64,000 nt of DNA from Amaurobius ferox (lineage: Eukaryota > Arthropoda > Arachnida > Araneae > Amaurobiidae): the NCBI GenBank assembly GCA_951213105.1, contig OX578155.1, forward strand, positions 27,854,857 to 27,918,856. Direction: 5' to 3'. The translations under genes and the position numbers were made by a program. Below the pieces are notes generated by a model. The model had not been told where the DNA came from and made no database searches. It worked only from the letters and a program-made list of their open reading frames with translations. Of this stretch, positions 11,124 to 20,830 are shown in pieces (positions within the stretch are counted from its first letter, which is position 1; the number at the start of each line of letters is the position of its first letter).

Positions 11124-11993
11124 TTATAGCTGTATCTTATTTTTAACTGTAGTTAAAAATAAAATCAGCTCGTCATTTTAGTCGTAGTCACTTGAAATAA
11201 AAAATAACTATAACTAAAAACGGCTGCATTTAATTTTAATGAAGGTCAGAATTTTTCAGCAGGATTCCTGAAAATACAGCTCCTGTCCTGCGGGAACGTG
11301 CAGCAAACCATTTTGAGGTTTAATGACTTTTTTGGAAAGAGGTTTTGATTTTTAACACTTTCCAACATAGTTGAGTGTTTATGACTTTATTCATTCTGTC
11401 TGTCTGTCCGTTCGCCCGATAAGTGCCGTAAAATTGACTTTATCAAAATGAAATTTTAGTATGTTGTTGAGACGGTCTGTGGGCATTGTTTCTTTCAGGC
11501 ATACCTCCGGGGGGCGCGATGTCCCCCGGAGACGAGTATTTGCCCCCCGCGGACACATTTTATGTTAACCAATTTTCTATTTATATGATAGCATTTAGAT
11601 ATAGAGGGTGGCCATAATTAAAGTAGACGTGTCTAGAGTCCGATTATGAGAAAACTGTTGGGCCAAACTCGACCAAATTTGCAGTAAATACTTTTTAGAC
11701 CATGGGGCTTTGATTTCTAAAAGAAAAAAAAAATTTCGGATTTTTGCAATCGCGGGTCAAAATAGCGCTGACTGGTCCATTTTTGGATCAAAATAGTCAT
11801 AGGACGTACAGAAAGTTAACATTTTACATGCATTTTGAAAAGGACATCCCATTTACATTTTATACGTATTTAGTGCATTTTATATTTACATTTTCATCTT
11901 ACATTTATATACGTATGACATTAATTTTTATATTGGCAGCATGTACATATGTGATTCAATATGTTTTCCTTGCATATGTCCCAAAAAGTGCAC

Positions 11994-12113
11994 TTGTGGA
12001 TGCCTCCCCCACTGGGTTCCGGTCTAAATTGGGTGGCACTTCCCGACCGTCCAAACAGTTACCTTACACCTTTCTGGTAGGTCGGACGGTCTGGGTTTCA
12101 ACAACAACTCTCT
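11994..12113 (+). mobile_element. 5'-truncated SINE inside the mariner
   Basis: 3' half of the window's tRNA-derived SINE: TGGATGCCTCCCCCACTGGG through ACCTTACACCTTTCTGGTAG to CTGGGTTTCAACAACAAC. It lies between the left mariner TIR and the 3' end of the transposase. Confidence 0.85.
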
Positions 12114-12114
12114 G

Positions 12115-13145
12115 AACAGCATTCTCTACTGCAGAATGCAACTGATCTCCATTGATTTGCTTGACGTGCAATGGTATTCGGGCCTTCAAAAATGTTAAAT
12201 TATCCACATTCCCTTGGTATACCAAGCGCTTTACATGACCCCACAACCAAAAGTCACAAGAAATCAGATCAGGAGAACGGGCTCCCCCCTTCATAGGAAA
12301 CGCTCAACTAATTATTCGGTTGTTGGTAAAATGCTGCCATAGGACTTCCTGTACGAGCAATCCAATATTAGGGGTGATTCATCCCGCATAAATATCGTAG
12401 ATTCAAAACATCCACGCTGTTGAAGTTGCTGGATAACAAAGTTCAGCAGCATTATTCGATACCTCTCAGCATTGGCCGAACAAGTCTTTGGACCAATTGA
12501 TGTGTTCTCCTCGGAAAAATACAGACCTATGAGGCAGTAAAGCCACATCAAACAGTTACTTTCGGAGAGTGCAATGAAATCTCCTGAAACGCATGAGGGT
12601 TTCCAGAAGCCCAAATGCGGCATTTCTGCGTGTTTACTGTTCCATTCAGATGAAAATACGCCTCATCACACTCCACAAGATTTTCCAAGGCCATGATTCG
12701 TCGACTTCTATGCCATTTAGGAACGTCAGAGAAAAGTCCAAGGGTCAAAAGTCCTTCATTTCCTTGAAGCAACTGTTGAGTGTGGCTGATTTTGAATGGA
12801 TGAAATTTTAGCAATTTGCACATGATTTCCCATACCGTAGAATTCGGCATATCCAGTTGCCTGGATATTACCCCGATCCCTGCTAGATCCGGCTGTTGGA
12901 TCCGCTATGGCAGCTGCAACTGAATGAAGTTCTTCATTCCTCATAGGTTTACGCCCTCATAATGATAACACTTGTAAAGTTCCAGAATTTTCAAAACGCA
13001 AAACGATTTTTCTCAAACCTGTAATAGTCATTGGACTGTTCTTTAGGCCCTTCAACCTCCGATATTCTCGTAGAGCAGCAGAAGCATTTTCACTTGTTTG
13101 GTAGTAAAGTTTTACTAGCAAATCACGATCACGTAATGTTAGCAT
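12115..13145 (-). pseudogene. Mariner-type transposase with DUF4817-like N-terminus, degraded
   Basis: Read from 13145 downward. The N-terminus MLTLRDRDLLVKLYYQ...SAALREYRRLKGLK...LRKIVLRFENSGTL resembles the helix-turn-helix DUF4817 region common in arthropod mariner-like proteins. After a frameshifted stretch (12944-12756), a segment holds RIMALENLVECDEAYFHLNG, matching the first catalytic Asp region, then HSPKVTV. The last part (12294-12115) has ARSPDLISCDFWLWGHVKRL, the family's C-terminal catalytic-region motif. At least three frames are used, so it cannot make a functional enzyme. Confidence 0.75.
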
Positions 13146-14726
13146 AGCGAACTTTTAACAGCAAAAAGCACGATCGTAAAAATGTAGCGCATCATTGATA
13201 CCGACTCATTCTTTCCGTTTTCCTTATATCCTCAAAACTAGTACTAGTACGTAATGATGCCGTCAGCGTTAGCTAATTAAAATTTGCAGAACGATTTGCA
13301 TTACCACCTGTTTTCTCCGTGAAAATCTGCATATTTAATACAACGCACTACTGCGTATGGGAGACATGACTGCTAAAATGCTTGATAAAATGTAAGTGCA
13401 AATGCGAATGTAAAATGTGATGTCAATATCAAAATGCATGTAAAATATTAACTTTCTGTACTTCCTATGCCAATTTTACTCCAAAAATGGACCTTACAGC
13501 GACAATTTGGCCGCCGGTGGCAAAAATTCGAACTATTTTTTCCTTTCAAAAATCAAAACCGCTTAGTCTAAGTATTTACTGCAAATTTGGTTGAGTTTGG
13601 CTCAACAGTTTTCTCACTATCGGGCTCTAAACACCTCTACTATAATTATGGCCCCCCTGTATTTATATAGGGAAAATTGAAAACTTGCCCCCTCTAAAAT
13701 TTCATCCCCCCCCCCCCCGTTCAAAAAGTCCTGAAAGAAACACTGTCTGTCGGACATATTGGAATGTAAATGAATAATATCACCCAATTAGTTTTGGATT
13801 GAACTCAGGTTTAAAAAGTGAAATGCATTGAACCCCATGGGACCTAATTTTTCAAACATTTTTTAAGAGAAGTTAAAATTCACAAATCGATTTAGGAAAT
13901 AATCAAATCATCCCATAAAATATACATATAAAAGTTCAGTAAAATATGTTTGATAGATTTTTAAATAAAAATTAAAATAATTATTACACCCATATTATAT
14001 GAAGAGATCACGTGACCCACTTCAAAATAAAATAGAGCGTTCATCTTATTTTCCGAATACAAAAGTCGTGATTTTTAAAGTTCTTCAAAATTTATATTTA
14101 GTGTTCCATTCTTCCTAAAATCGCTTCATTTTTGCGTATTTTCTGTGCACCTATATTCTGTGCCAACGCAATTACAATATTTTTGACTTTAAATGATCAT
14201 CAAACTTTGATTATTTCTACAACGAAGACTAATTTTAATGGATGCAGACTGCAAAAAGTGGTTGTAAGATGAGTTGTATAGGGATTGTTGAATTTTTTTC
14301 GCGCAAAATTATTTAGCTCTGGAGTCTAGAATAAAAGTGATATGAATGAAGTATTCAATGTTTTTGTATTTCGATGACGTCATTTTAATAAAGTTCATTT
14401 TTTTCGATGAAGTTTTAAGTTTTCAAAAATAATAAATTATTGCAGTACTGCGATAATTTAAAATATATCAGCGCTGAATGTATCGCATTTTAGAGATGTT
14501 TAAATAAAGTTGCATTTCAGTTGGAAAGTGTTTCGTAATCAATGCTTTATGCATGACTGATATTTCGTGTTAGTACTTGGCGGGAAGGTTTTACCATAAA
14601 GCGGTGATATTTTGTATGATATGACTTAGTGAAAAATTTACAGGTTTTCCTATGCTTGTCAATAGGAAAGTTAGCTTTGCCGCAACCATGATGCGAGAAA
14701 TGTGTGAAAATGTCTTGAACTCTTAC

Positions 14727-14834
14727 CACAGTCGTCTTCATCTGTGTTGTCTCCACAGTCATCATCTTTATCACAACGGTAACGTTTTGGAATGCATTTG
14801 CCGTTTCTGCATACGCTTTCAAAGGGTTTGCAGG
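14727..14834 (-). CDS. Internal exon encoding one LDL-receptor class A domain
   Basis: On the minus strand an acceptor (TTTTCTTTGCAG) precedes the exon and a donor (GTAAGAG) follows it. The 108-bp exon encodes a single LDLa module: six cysteines in the pattern [11 protein letters not shown], then [13 protein letters not shown] and GDNTDEDDC. The acidic calcium-binding cluster (D..DC.D.TDEDDC) is complete, and the exon begins and ends in phase 1, the symmetrical phase class typical of shuffled LDLa exons. Such domains bind ligands in LDL-receptor/LRP/megalin-type proteins and many other secreted or membrane proteins, so the parent gene cannot be named. No other exon of it is recognisable in the window, implying long transposon-filled introns. 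This is the clearest host gene segment here. Confidence 0.8.
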
Positions 14835-15140
14835 CTGCAAAGAAAATTAATTGCTCAAGAAACAGTGGAATGCTCATTTAGATTATCTGACATTGGGTCA
14901 CATTCCCTAAACGGGTTTTTTCATCTTTCTTGTTACAATATATTTTTTTCTATTTCTCAATCTATTTTCTGTATTATATTTTAGCATGGGTGGTTTAAAC
15001 TAAAAAATAAAACAGTAGCTGCAATCATTTTAGGAAAATTAAATAGAAAATGCAAATTTTTATTTTCAAAACAAGTAAATACAGCATGACAGGGGAATGA
15101 CACTTAATATAGGCAACTCTTTGCTGATACATATATATAT
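14835..15140. other. Probable intron sequence
   Basis: AT-rich DNA upstream (minus-strand sense) of the LDLa exon. No repeat or coding signal is recognised apart from the polypyrimidine tract next to the acceptor. Confidence 0.4.
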
Positions 15141-15141
15141 A

Positions 15142-15165
15142 CAGGGTGATTATAATTAAATTTGC
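15142..15165 (+). repeat. Solitary mariner-like terminus
   Basis: CAGGGTGATTATAATTAAA preceded by TA resembles the mariner tips at 11604 and 13659 (CAGGG.GG.CATAATTA). No partner was found nearby. Confidence 0.4.
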
Positions 15166-15289
15166 GATTTTAAAACGCTGTAAAGTAAAAACCACTGGTC
15201 AGGATGACCTGCAATTTGACATGAGTATACATGAAGCAATAAAGTAAGTTCCAATTATGCATTTACATGCAAACAGTTTTATATAAAGG

Positions 15290-16564
15290 AATTGAAGAAG
15301 TGTTATGAAAATACAGATCTGTACATAGAAATCAAGCAGCCACTAATTATAATCGAAAATAGAATAAAAGCTATGCATAAAAGAATCGATATCCAGCTTA
15401 AAAATATCAATTTTCCTTACTTGGTTCTAATACCAAAAATTCATAAAAAATCTATTCGATTCAGACCTGTTACAGTTGGTTTTAAAGCTTATTTGACATT
15501 TGCTAATAAAAAAAACTTTTGTCGATTATGAAACCAGTACTTAGGAAAATCAAAAGTATGGGAACTTGTATGATTACCAACAGTTTGGAAGTAATAGAAA
15601 ATTTAAAGCATATACCCGAACGCATTTACCTAAAAAGTTTTGACTTCAAGGACTTATTTAATAATGCACATCTAAACAATCTGTATGATATCCTAATCGA
15701 AACTTATGAAAGATATGAAATGCAATCATATATTGAGATCAACAAATACAAATCTATTGTAAAAATAGTGATATTTGAAAACATTTTGTTTAATGGCTCA
15801 AGATATTATAAACAAATTCATGGAATTCCAATGGGCGGTGGATGTTCGTCCATTTTGGCTGATATTTACTTACATTGTTTCGAATCAAAGTCACAGATTA
15901 ATAATGAATTAATATATATAAGATTCGTTGATGATGTTATAACAGGTGCAACAGACCCCAATTATCAATTCGATTTTACCTTTTACCCTGAAGATTTAAA
16001 ACTAATCGAAACAATAGAAAGTGATCCAAAGGAAATTAACTTGCTAGATCTCAATATTAGATACAAAGACCAGGATCACATTATATTCAATATATATGAC
16101 AAACGAAAAAATTTTGATATAAAAATCAATTATCTGAAGCATTGGAATAGCAATATACATCCTAACATATTCCGTAATGTTATTGTACAACATCTAAAAA
16201 GACATCAGCGAATCATCAACAATGAAAAGGAAAAAATAGAAAGAGATATATTTGTGATAAAGGAAGCAATGCGACAAAAGTATCCCAAGGCCTTTTAAAA
16301 ACGTCAACTAAATGATCATTACAAAAATAAATATTCACAAGTACATAACATCATGGATGTTTGTAATGACGAAATGGCAACAAAAAGTAATAGAGATTTG
16401 GATCACGATTTTATGACAACTACTTTCACTTAAAACGCCAACTAAGTCATCATTACAAAATAAATATTCACAAGTACATAACATCATGGAAGTTTGTAAT
16501 GACGAAATGGCAACAAAAAGAAATAGAGATTTGGATTACGATTTTATGACAACTACTTTCACTC
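15290..16564 (+). pseudogene. Penelope-like reverse transcriptase, one frameshift, duplicated 3' end
   Basis: Two adjacent frames (15292-15531 and 15519-16298) form one RT split by a frameshift near 15520. The first frame has VLIPKIHKKSIRFRPVT, the PKIHK...RP signature of Penelope-like RTs. The second has FDFKDLFNN (catalytic Asp about residue 42), GIPMGGGCSSILADIYL (about 102-118), IRFVDDVI (catalytic DD about 138-139) and LLDLNIRYKD, then a basic tail. No GIY-YIG nuclease is seen. The C-terminal coding continues past the stop at 16298: about 134 bp (16297-16430) encoding RQLNDHYKNKYSQVHNIM... is tandemly repeated at 16431-16564, and the second unit runs on to HDERRSNRMF and a stop at about 16595. 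It is distantly related to the RT fragments at 1-955 and 17576. Confidence 0.65.
16297..16564 (+). repeat. Tandem duplication of about 134 bp
   Basis: Two copies differing at a handful of positions and one indel, both containing AAGTACATAACATCATGGA and GACAACTACTTTCACT. Confidence 0.9.
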
Positions 16565-16794
16565 ATGACGAAAGAAGAAGCAACAGAATGTTCTAATGAT
16601 TTGATATAGGAAAGAGAAACATGGTAAGGTTTATGAGTGTTTATAATTTTATAATAATAAGGGGGAAGGATGAATTCTTCTTGTATTGTCTTTGGATTTT
16701 AACAACGTTCTATAGGAATTAGGTATCATTTCTTCTTTACTCCTTTGAAAAATCAAGGTCTATTCATTCGAGCTACAGGCATTGGAGAAGTGCT

Positions 16795-17075
<281 letters not shown>

Positions 17076-17575
17076 GTCATATAACAGAATCTACCATAGT
17101 ACAAATAGTACAAAAACAGATATCTAGACCAATAAGCGCAATGCAGCTTGAAATAGCCCAGAAAAATATAATAGTAAAAATTGAAAGATTGGACATGAAG
17201 TCAGTCAACAGGTAATACATAAAAGGCCTAGGGGGATTGTGACCCCTAGTTCCCGTTTACAAGTCGACTTTTCCACCAATGGCAACACTCACGGAGCCAT
17301 GCATTACCTGCGGTTAAATTCAGTACAACGTCGAAACAGAAGACACCCATACGAAGTATATATCAAACATAAAAGGAAAAAATCCCCCAACATAAGAGCA
17401 ATATAATTGAAACGACACAAGACTAAACCTACTTAAAATATACGAACTGCAAATACAAATACCCTACTTCCATCCAAATCACTCACGTCAATTTTACACG
17501 CTTAAATAGTTCCTCGCTGTATCGATGCCATTTTATTTCCTGAAATAAAGCTGTTGCACTTTGTGTTATACAACA
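17076..17575. other. Non-coding interval
   Basis: Contains an inverted copy of the foldback repeat (CCTAGGGGGATTGTGACCCC at 17227) and otherwise unrecognised AT-rich DNA, possibly retroelement flank. Confidence 0.4.
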
Positions 17576-18600
17576 ATTATAATATCCTAGGTGATAACAT
17601 ATATTTACAAATATCTGGTAGACCTCAAGGGAGCTGTAGTAGTAGTATTCTAGCTAACTTATATCTTTATTACTATGAACGTTATATTAACTTTCTAATT
17701 CATATATTATATATCGATATGTTGACGACTTAATTTGTATTATCATTGATGATTCCTATCCCATTAATATTAATTTTTACTCCTCAAACCTAGAATTAAT
17801 CCCTAATGAGCCTAGTGTTAGTCAAACTGTAAATTATTTAGACTTCAACTTAGATACCTTCAATTATCATGTTATCACCAATCTATATGATAAAAATTAT
17901 ATTTTTATAACTTCACTATTATTAAGCAGCTATAATATCGATCTTGTAATTCTATTCAATTGTTTAGAAACATCATTTTAAACCAGCTATTTCGAATACA
18001 TCGACTTCTTGATTCTCATTTTCACTTACTCCACATCAATAATCTTAAACGCATTTGTCAAAATTACCACTATCCGGAAGTATTTGTAAATAATATTATT
18101 ATTAATTTCAAATACACCACGTAATAATTTTATAAATGCATTATTTATCCTTGATTGGATAACTCTTTTTTGTGAATTTCACCCGTTCTTATCACCTACT
18201 TACCACTAGGCCTGAGTCTGATACTGCTTACTATTTATGGAAGATTACTTTCCACTTGTCCTGAGTCCTATACTGCTTACTATTGACAAAGAGATGTAAA
18301 ATGCTCTGTCGAATATTCGCCTGCGAACATGTAGCCTCCCACGTGGTGGCTGTGTCTGTGAGTTAATATTTCTGTTTTTTTATATTTCTGGTTTATAATT
18401 CACTTGGTTTTTATTTGTCCTTCCACTAGCCGGTAAACAGTTCCAATGGTGTCCATACGTAAATACTATCGCCATTGTCAGAAACTGGTTATTCTATCGC
18501 CTTTAACTCAAATTGTATGGCTGTCCTGACGAGAATGCAATTTCGAACTAACCGCCATTTTTTGTGTAGTTTCGATTGATTGTTCTCCAAGTCTTGGTCT
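17576..18600 (+). pseudogene. Penelope-like RT fragment with 3' region
   Basis: About 17588-17700 encodes DNIYLQISGRPQGSCSSSIL then ANLYLYYYERYINF. About 17720-17900 contains FYSSNLELIPNEPSVSQTVN and YLDFNLDTFNYHVITNLYDK in a shifted frame, the same order as in the other copies. Many stops are present. The segment 18425-18560 recurs at 1618-1745 and marks the 3' non-coding region. Confidence 0.55.
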
Positions 18601-18794
18601 TTAATCTTGAACTATTTATTATTGCCTTCTCTCATTTTTGCCGTGTTTGCTTTTTTATTTTATATATATATATATACCTTTTTAATTATGGATTTATAAT
18701 TATGGATTTTTAATTATGAATTTAATTATGAATTTTTAATTATGGATTTATATTATATTTTTGTATACTTATCTTCCCTTCACCCCCTTTCCAT
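18601..18794. other. AT-rich interval
   Basis: Short (TA)n at 18660-18676 and TTTTTAATTATGGATTTA-type repeats. No gene. Confidence 0.5.
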
Positions 18795-18977
18795 TATAGC
18801 GATAATACCCGTTACCAAATGAAAACGAAAATTGAATTAAAAGTGCAAATTCAGTGTCATTTCAAACAGTTATGCGTGCGATTTTTTGCAATAAAACTCA
18901 ATTTATTGGACTGTTAGAGAAATAAAGACAAAATGAATTTCAGTTTGTAGAGAAAGTCATATGCTGACCACATCGGA
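18795..18977 (-). mobile_element. DINE/Helentron-like element, family H, terminal fragment
   Basis: Only the TC end remains (as reverse complement): GAAAGTCATATGCTGACCAC then CATCGGA, preceded by the family's TTACCAAATGAAAACGAAAA block. Confidence 0.6.
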
Positions 18978-19446
18978 TTTTTTTTTTATCTGAAAAGTGC
19001 ACCCGCCCCTTAATATGGATTTTCATTGCAAGAAAACAGAAAGAATATAGTTACCATTCAAATTAATCCTCCAGCTTCGTGCAATAAGTGTAAGAGAAAA
19101 TAGCATCAATAGCAAAATGCAGAGGACGTTAGTTGATCGATGCATTGAATAAAAGTACTACTAAGAGAACACAGAACAAATCTCATGAAATTCTAGTAGG
19201 AGCACTAATTGCTTAATCCAGTCGAGGCGAATACAACTTAAATTATGAAAAGGATACGGCGGAAGCTGCAGATAAATTCACCAACTGAGGCCGGAATTAC
19301 GAAATACAGAGTTTCCCAGAGTGTACGCCTGATATTATAGGCCAGTGGTTCTCAACCTTTGTAAGACCGCGTCTAGGTATTTTTTTTATTAGACGAGGAC
19401 CCCTGTCCCAACAAATTTACTTGTAAAGACTTATCTACATCCTTTT

Positions 19447-20188
19447 TACTTTCCCTGCAGTACATGGTAATGTATAAGGAAAGTATTGGAATCGAGTCGA
19501 AAATCGCAACTCGAGTTTTCAACGAATCTCCACATTTCGGGACCTCTAGAACACGATAAAACAATTTTTAGCGTGACGTTTGTGTGTGTGTCTGTCTGTC
19601 CAGATAATGTATCCACTCTAACTAAAAAACAAATGTACCGAATTTCATAAAATTTGGTAGGTAAGTCCCTTGTGGGCGAATCTGGTGCTAATTAGTTTTG
19701 GTTTCGATTCGGGATAAAAGAATCCGCCTTTTTATGTGAAATGGCCAGCAAAAATTGTCTGTATCCACTCTAGCTGAATAACTAATGGACTGAAATTCAC
19801 AAAATTCAGCACATAAGTCGCTTGTAGGTCACCCTGATGCTAATTAGATTTTCGTACGATTTGGAAGAAAATAACCTGCCTTTTTTTGGTGGCCCGCAAA
19901 AATCGTCAAAATCTAAAATATAAACTACGTATGCTCAAATATATCCATTAAATGCTTGTTTTATACGTAATTTTTAACAATAAAAAGAATAAGGCCAACC
20001 CCATTACACTAGAACTAGCCGCTCTCGAGATATTATTAGTTTTTCGTATTTTCTCTACGTCACCCTTGAAAATAAGTCCAGTTACCAAATGAGAACGAAA
20101 ATTGAATTACAAGTGAATTAAATTTAATTAAAATAAAGAGAACGTGGATATACGTCTGCAGGGAAAGTCATGTGCTGCCCACATCAGA
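19447..20188 (-). mobile_element. DINE/Helentron-like element, family H
   Basis: Starts with the hairpin TACTTTCCCTGCAGTACATG and GTATAAGGAAAGT, includes GTGTGTGTGTCTGTCTGTCC at about 19581, and ends GGGAAAGTCATGTGCTGCCC then ACATCAGA. It carries an internal direct repeat of a GTAT(C)CACTCTA(A/G)CT... block. Confidence 0.65.
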
Positions 20189-20190
20189 TT

Positions 20191-20830
20191 TTTACATTCC
20201 TTGCAATACATGGTAATGTATAGCGAAAGTAGTGGAATCATGCCGAAAATCGCAACTCGAGTTTTCGACGGATCTACACTTTTCGGGACCCCTAGAATAC
20301 AAATAAATTATTTTTAGTGTGACGTATGTGTGTGTGTCTGTCTGTGCCATTTATGTATCCACTCTAACTCAAAAACTAATGGACCAAATTTCATAAAATT
20401 TGATAGTTAAGTCACTTGTGTGTGACCCTGGTGCTGATTAGTGTTTTGTACGATTCGGGATAAAATAACCCGCCTTTTTTTTTTTCAAATGGCCCTCAAA
20501 AATTGCCTGTATTCACTCTAGCTGAAAAACTAAAGAATGAAATTTTACACAATTAGGTAGATAAGTCACTTGTGGGTTACTCTGGTGCTACTCAGATTTT
20601 GGTACGCTTTGGAGATAAATAACTTGTTTTTCTTCTTTGTGAAATGGCCAGCAAAGATAGTCAAATTCAAAATAAAAAAACTACGTATGATCAAATACGT
20701 CAATTAAATGCTTGTTTTACATGTAATTTTTAACGATGAAAAGAATAAGATTAATCTCATTACACCAGGACTAGTCGTTTTCGAGAATTTTAGATTTTTC
20801 GCATTTTCACTCCGCCACCTTTGAAAATAA
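20191..20830 (-). mobile_element. DINE/Helentron-like element, family H, left part (split by LINE)
   Basis: Directly abuts the previous copy head to tail (ACATTCCTTGCAATACATGG hairpin). It is interrupted at 20830 by a LINE and continues at 23686-23870, ending GGGAAAGTCATATGCTGCCA then ACATCAA. Confidence 0.65.

Larger units (their letters stand above)
11604..13659 (-). mobile_element. Tc1/mariner-superfamily element with long TIRs
   Basis: Flanked by TA on each side. The arms of about 250 bp (11604-11855 and about 13410-13659) are inverted repeats, sharing GGCCATAATTA and GAGAAAACTG near the tips and AACATTTTACATGCATTTTG-type sequence inside. It encloses a degraded transposase on the minus strand and a later SINE insertion. 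Confidence 0.75.
11484..13745. mobile_element. hAT-like TIR element containing a mariner insertion
   Basis: Left end CATTGTTTCTTTCAGG and right end CCTGAAAGAAACACTG form 16-bp inverted repeats (consensus CAGTGTTTC..., typical of hAT). The flanking octamers are TCTGTGGG (11476-11483) and TCTGTCGG (13746-13753), a 7/8 match as expected for an aged 8-bp TSD. Its own interior is only about 120 bp left and 85 bp right, so it was a short MITE before the mariner inserted. Confidence 0.65.
11354..14560 (-). mobile_element. DINE/Helentron-like element, family G, copy 2 (split by nested insertions)
   Basis: Left part 11354-11483 matches 1881-2045 (hairpin AACACTT..., TCTGTCTGTC, then ATGAAATTTTAGTATGTTGT). 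The right part 13746-14560 matches about 2040-3173, including GGAAAGTGTTTC and the terminal hairpin. The gap is filled by a hAT-like element with its own TSD. Confidence 0.6.
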
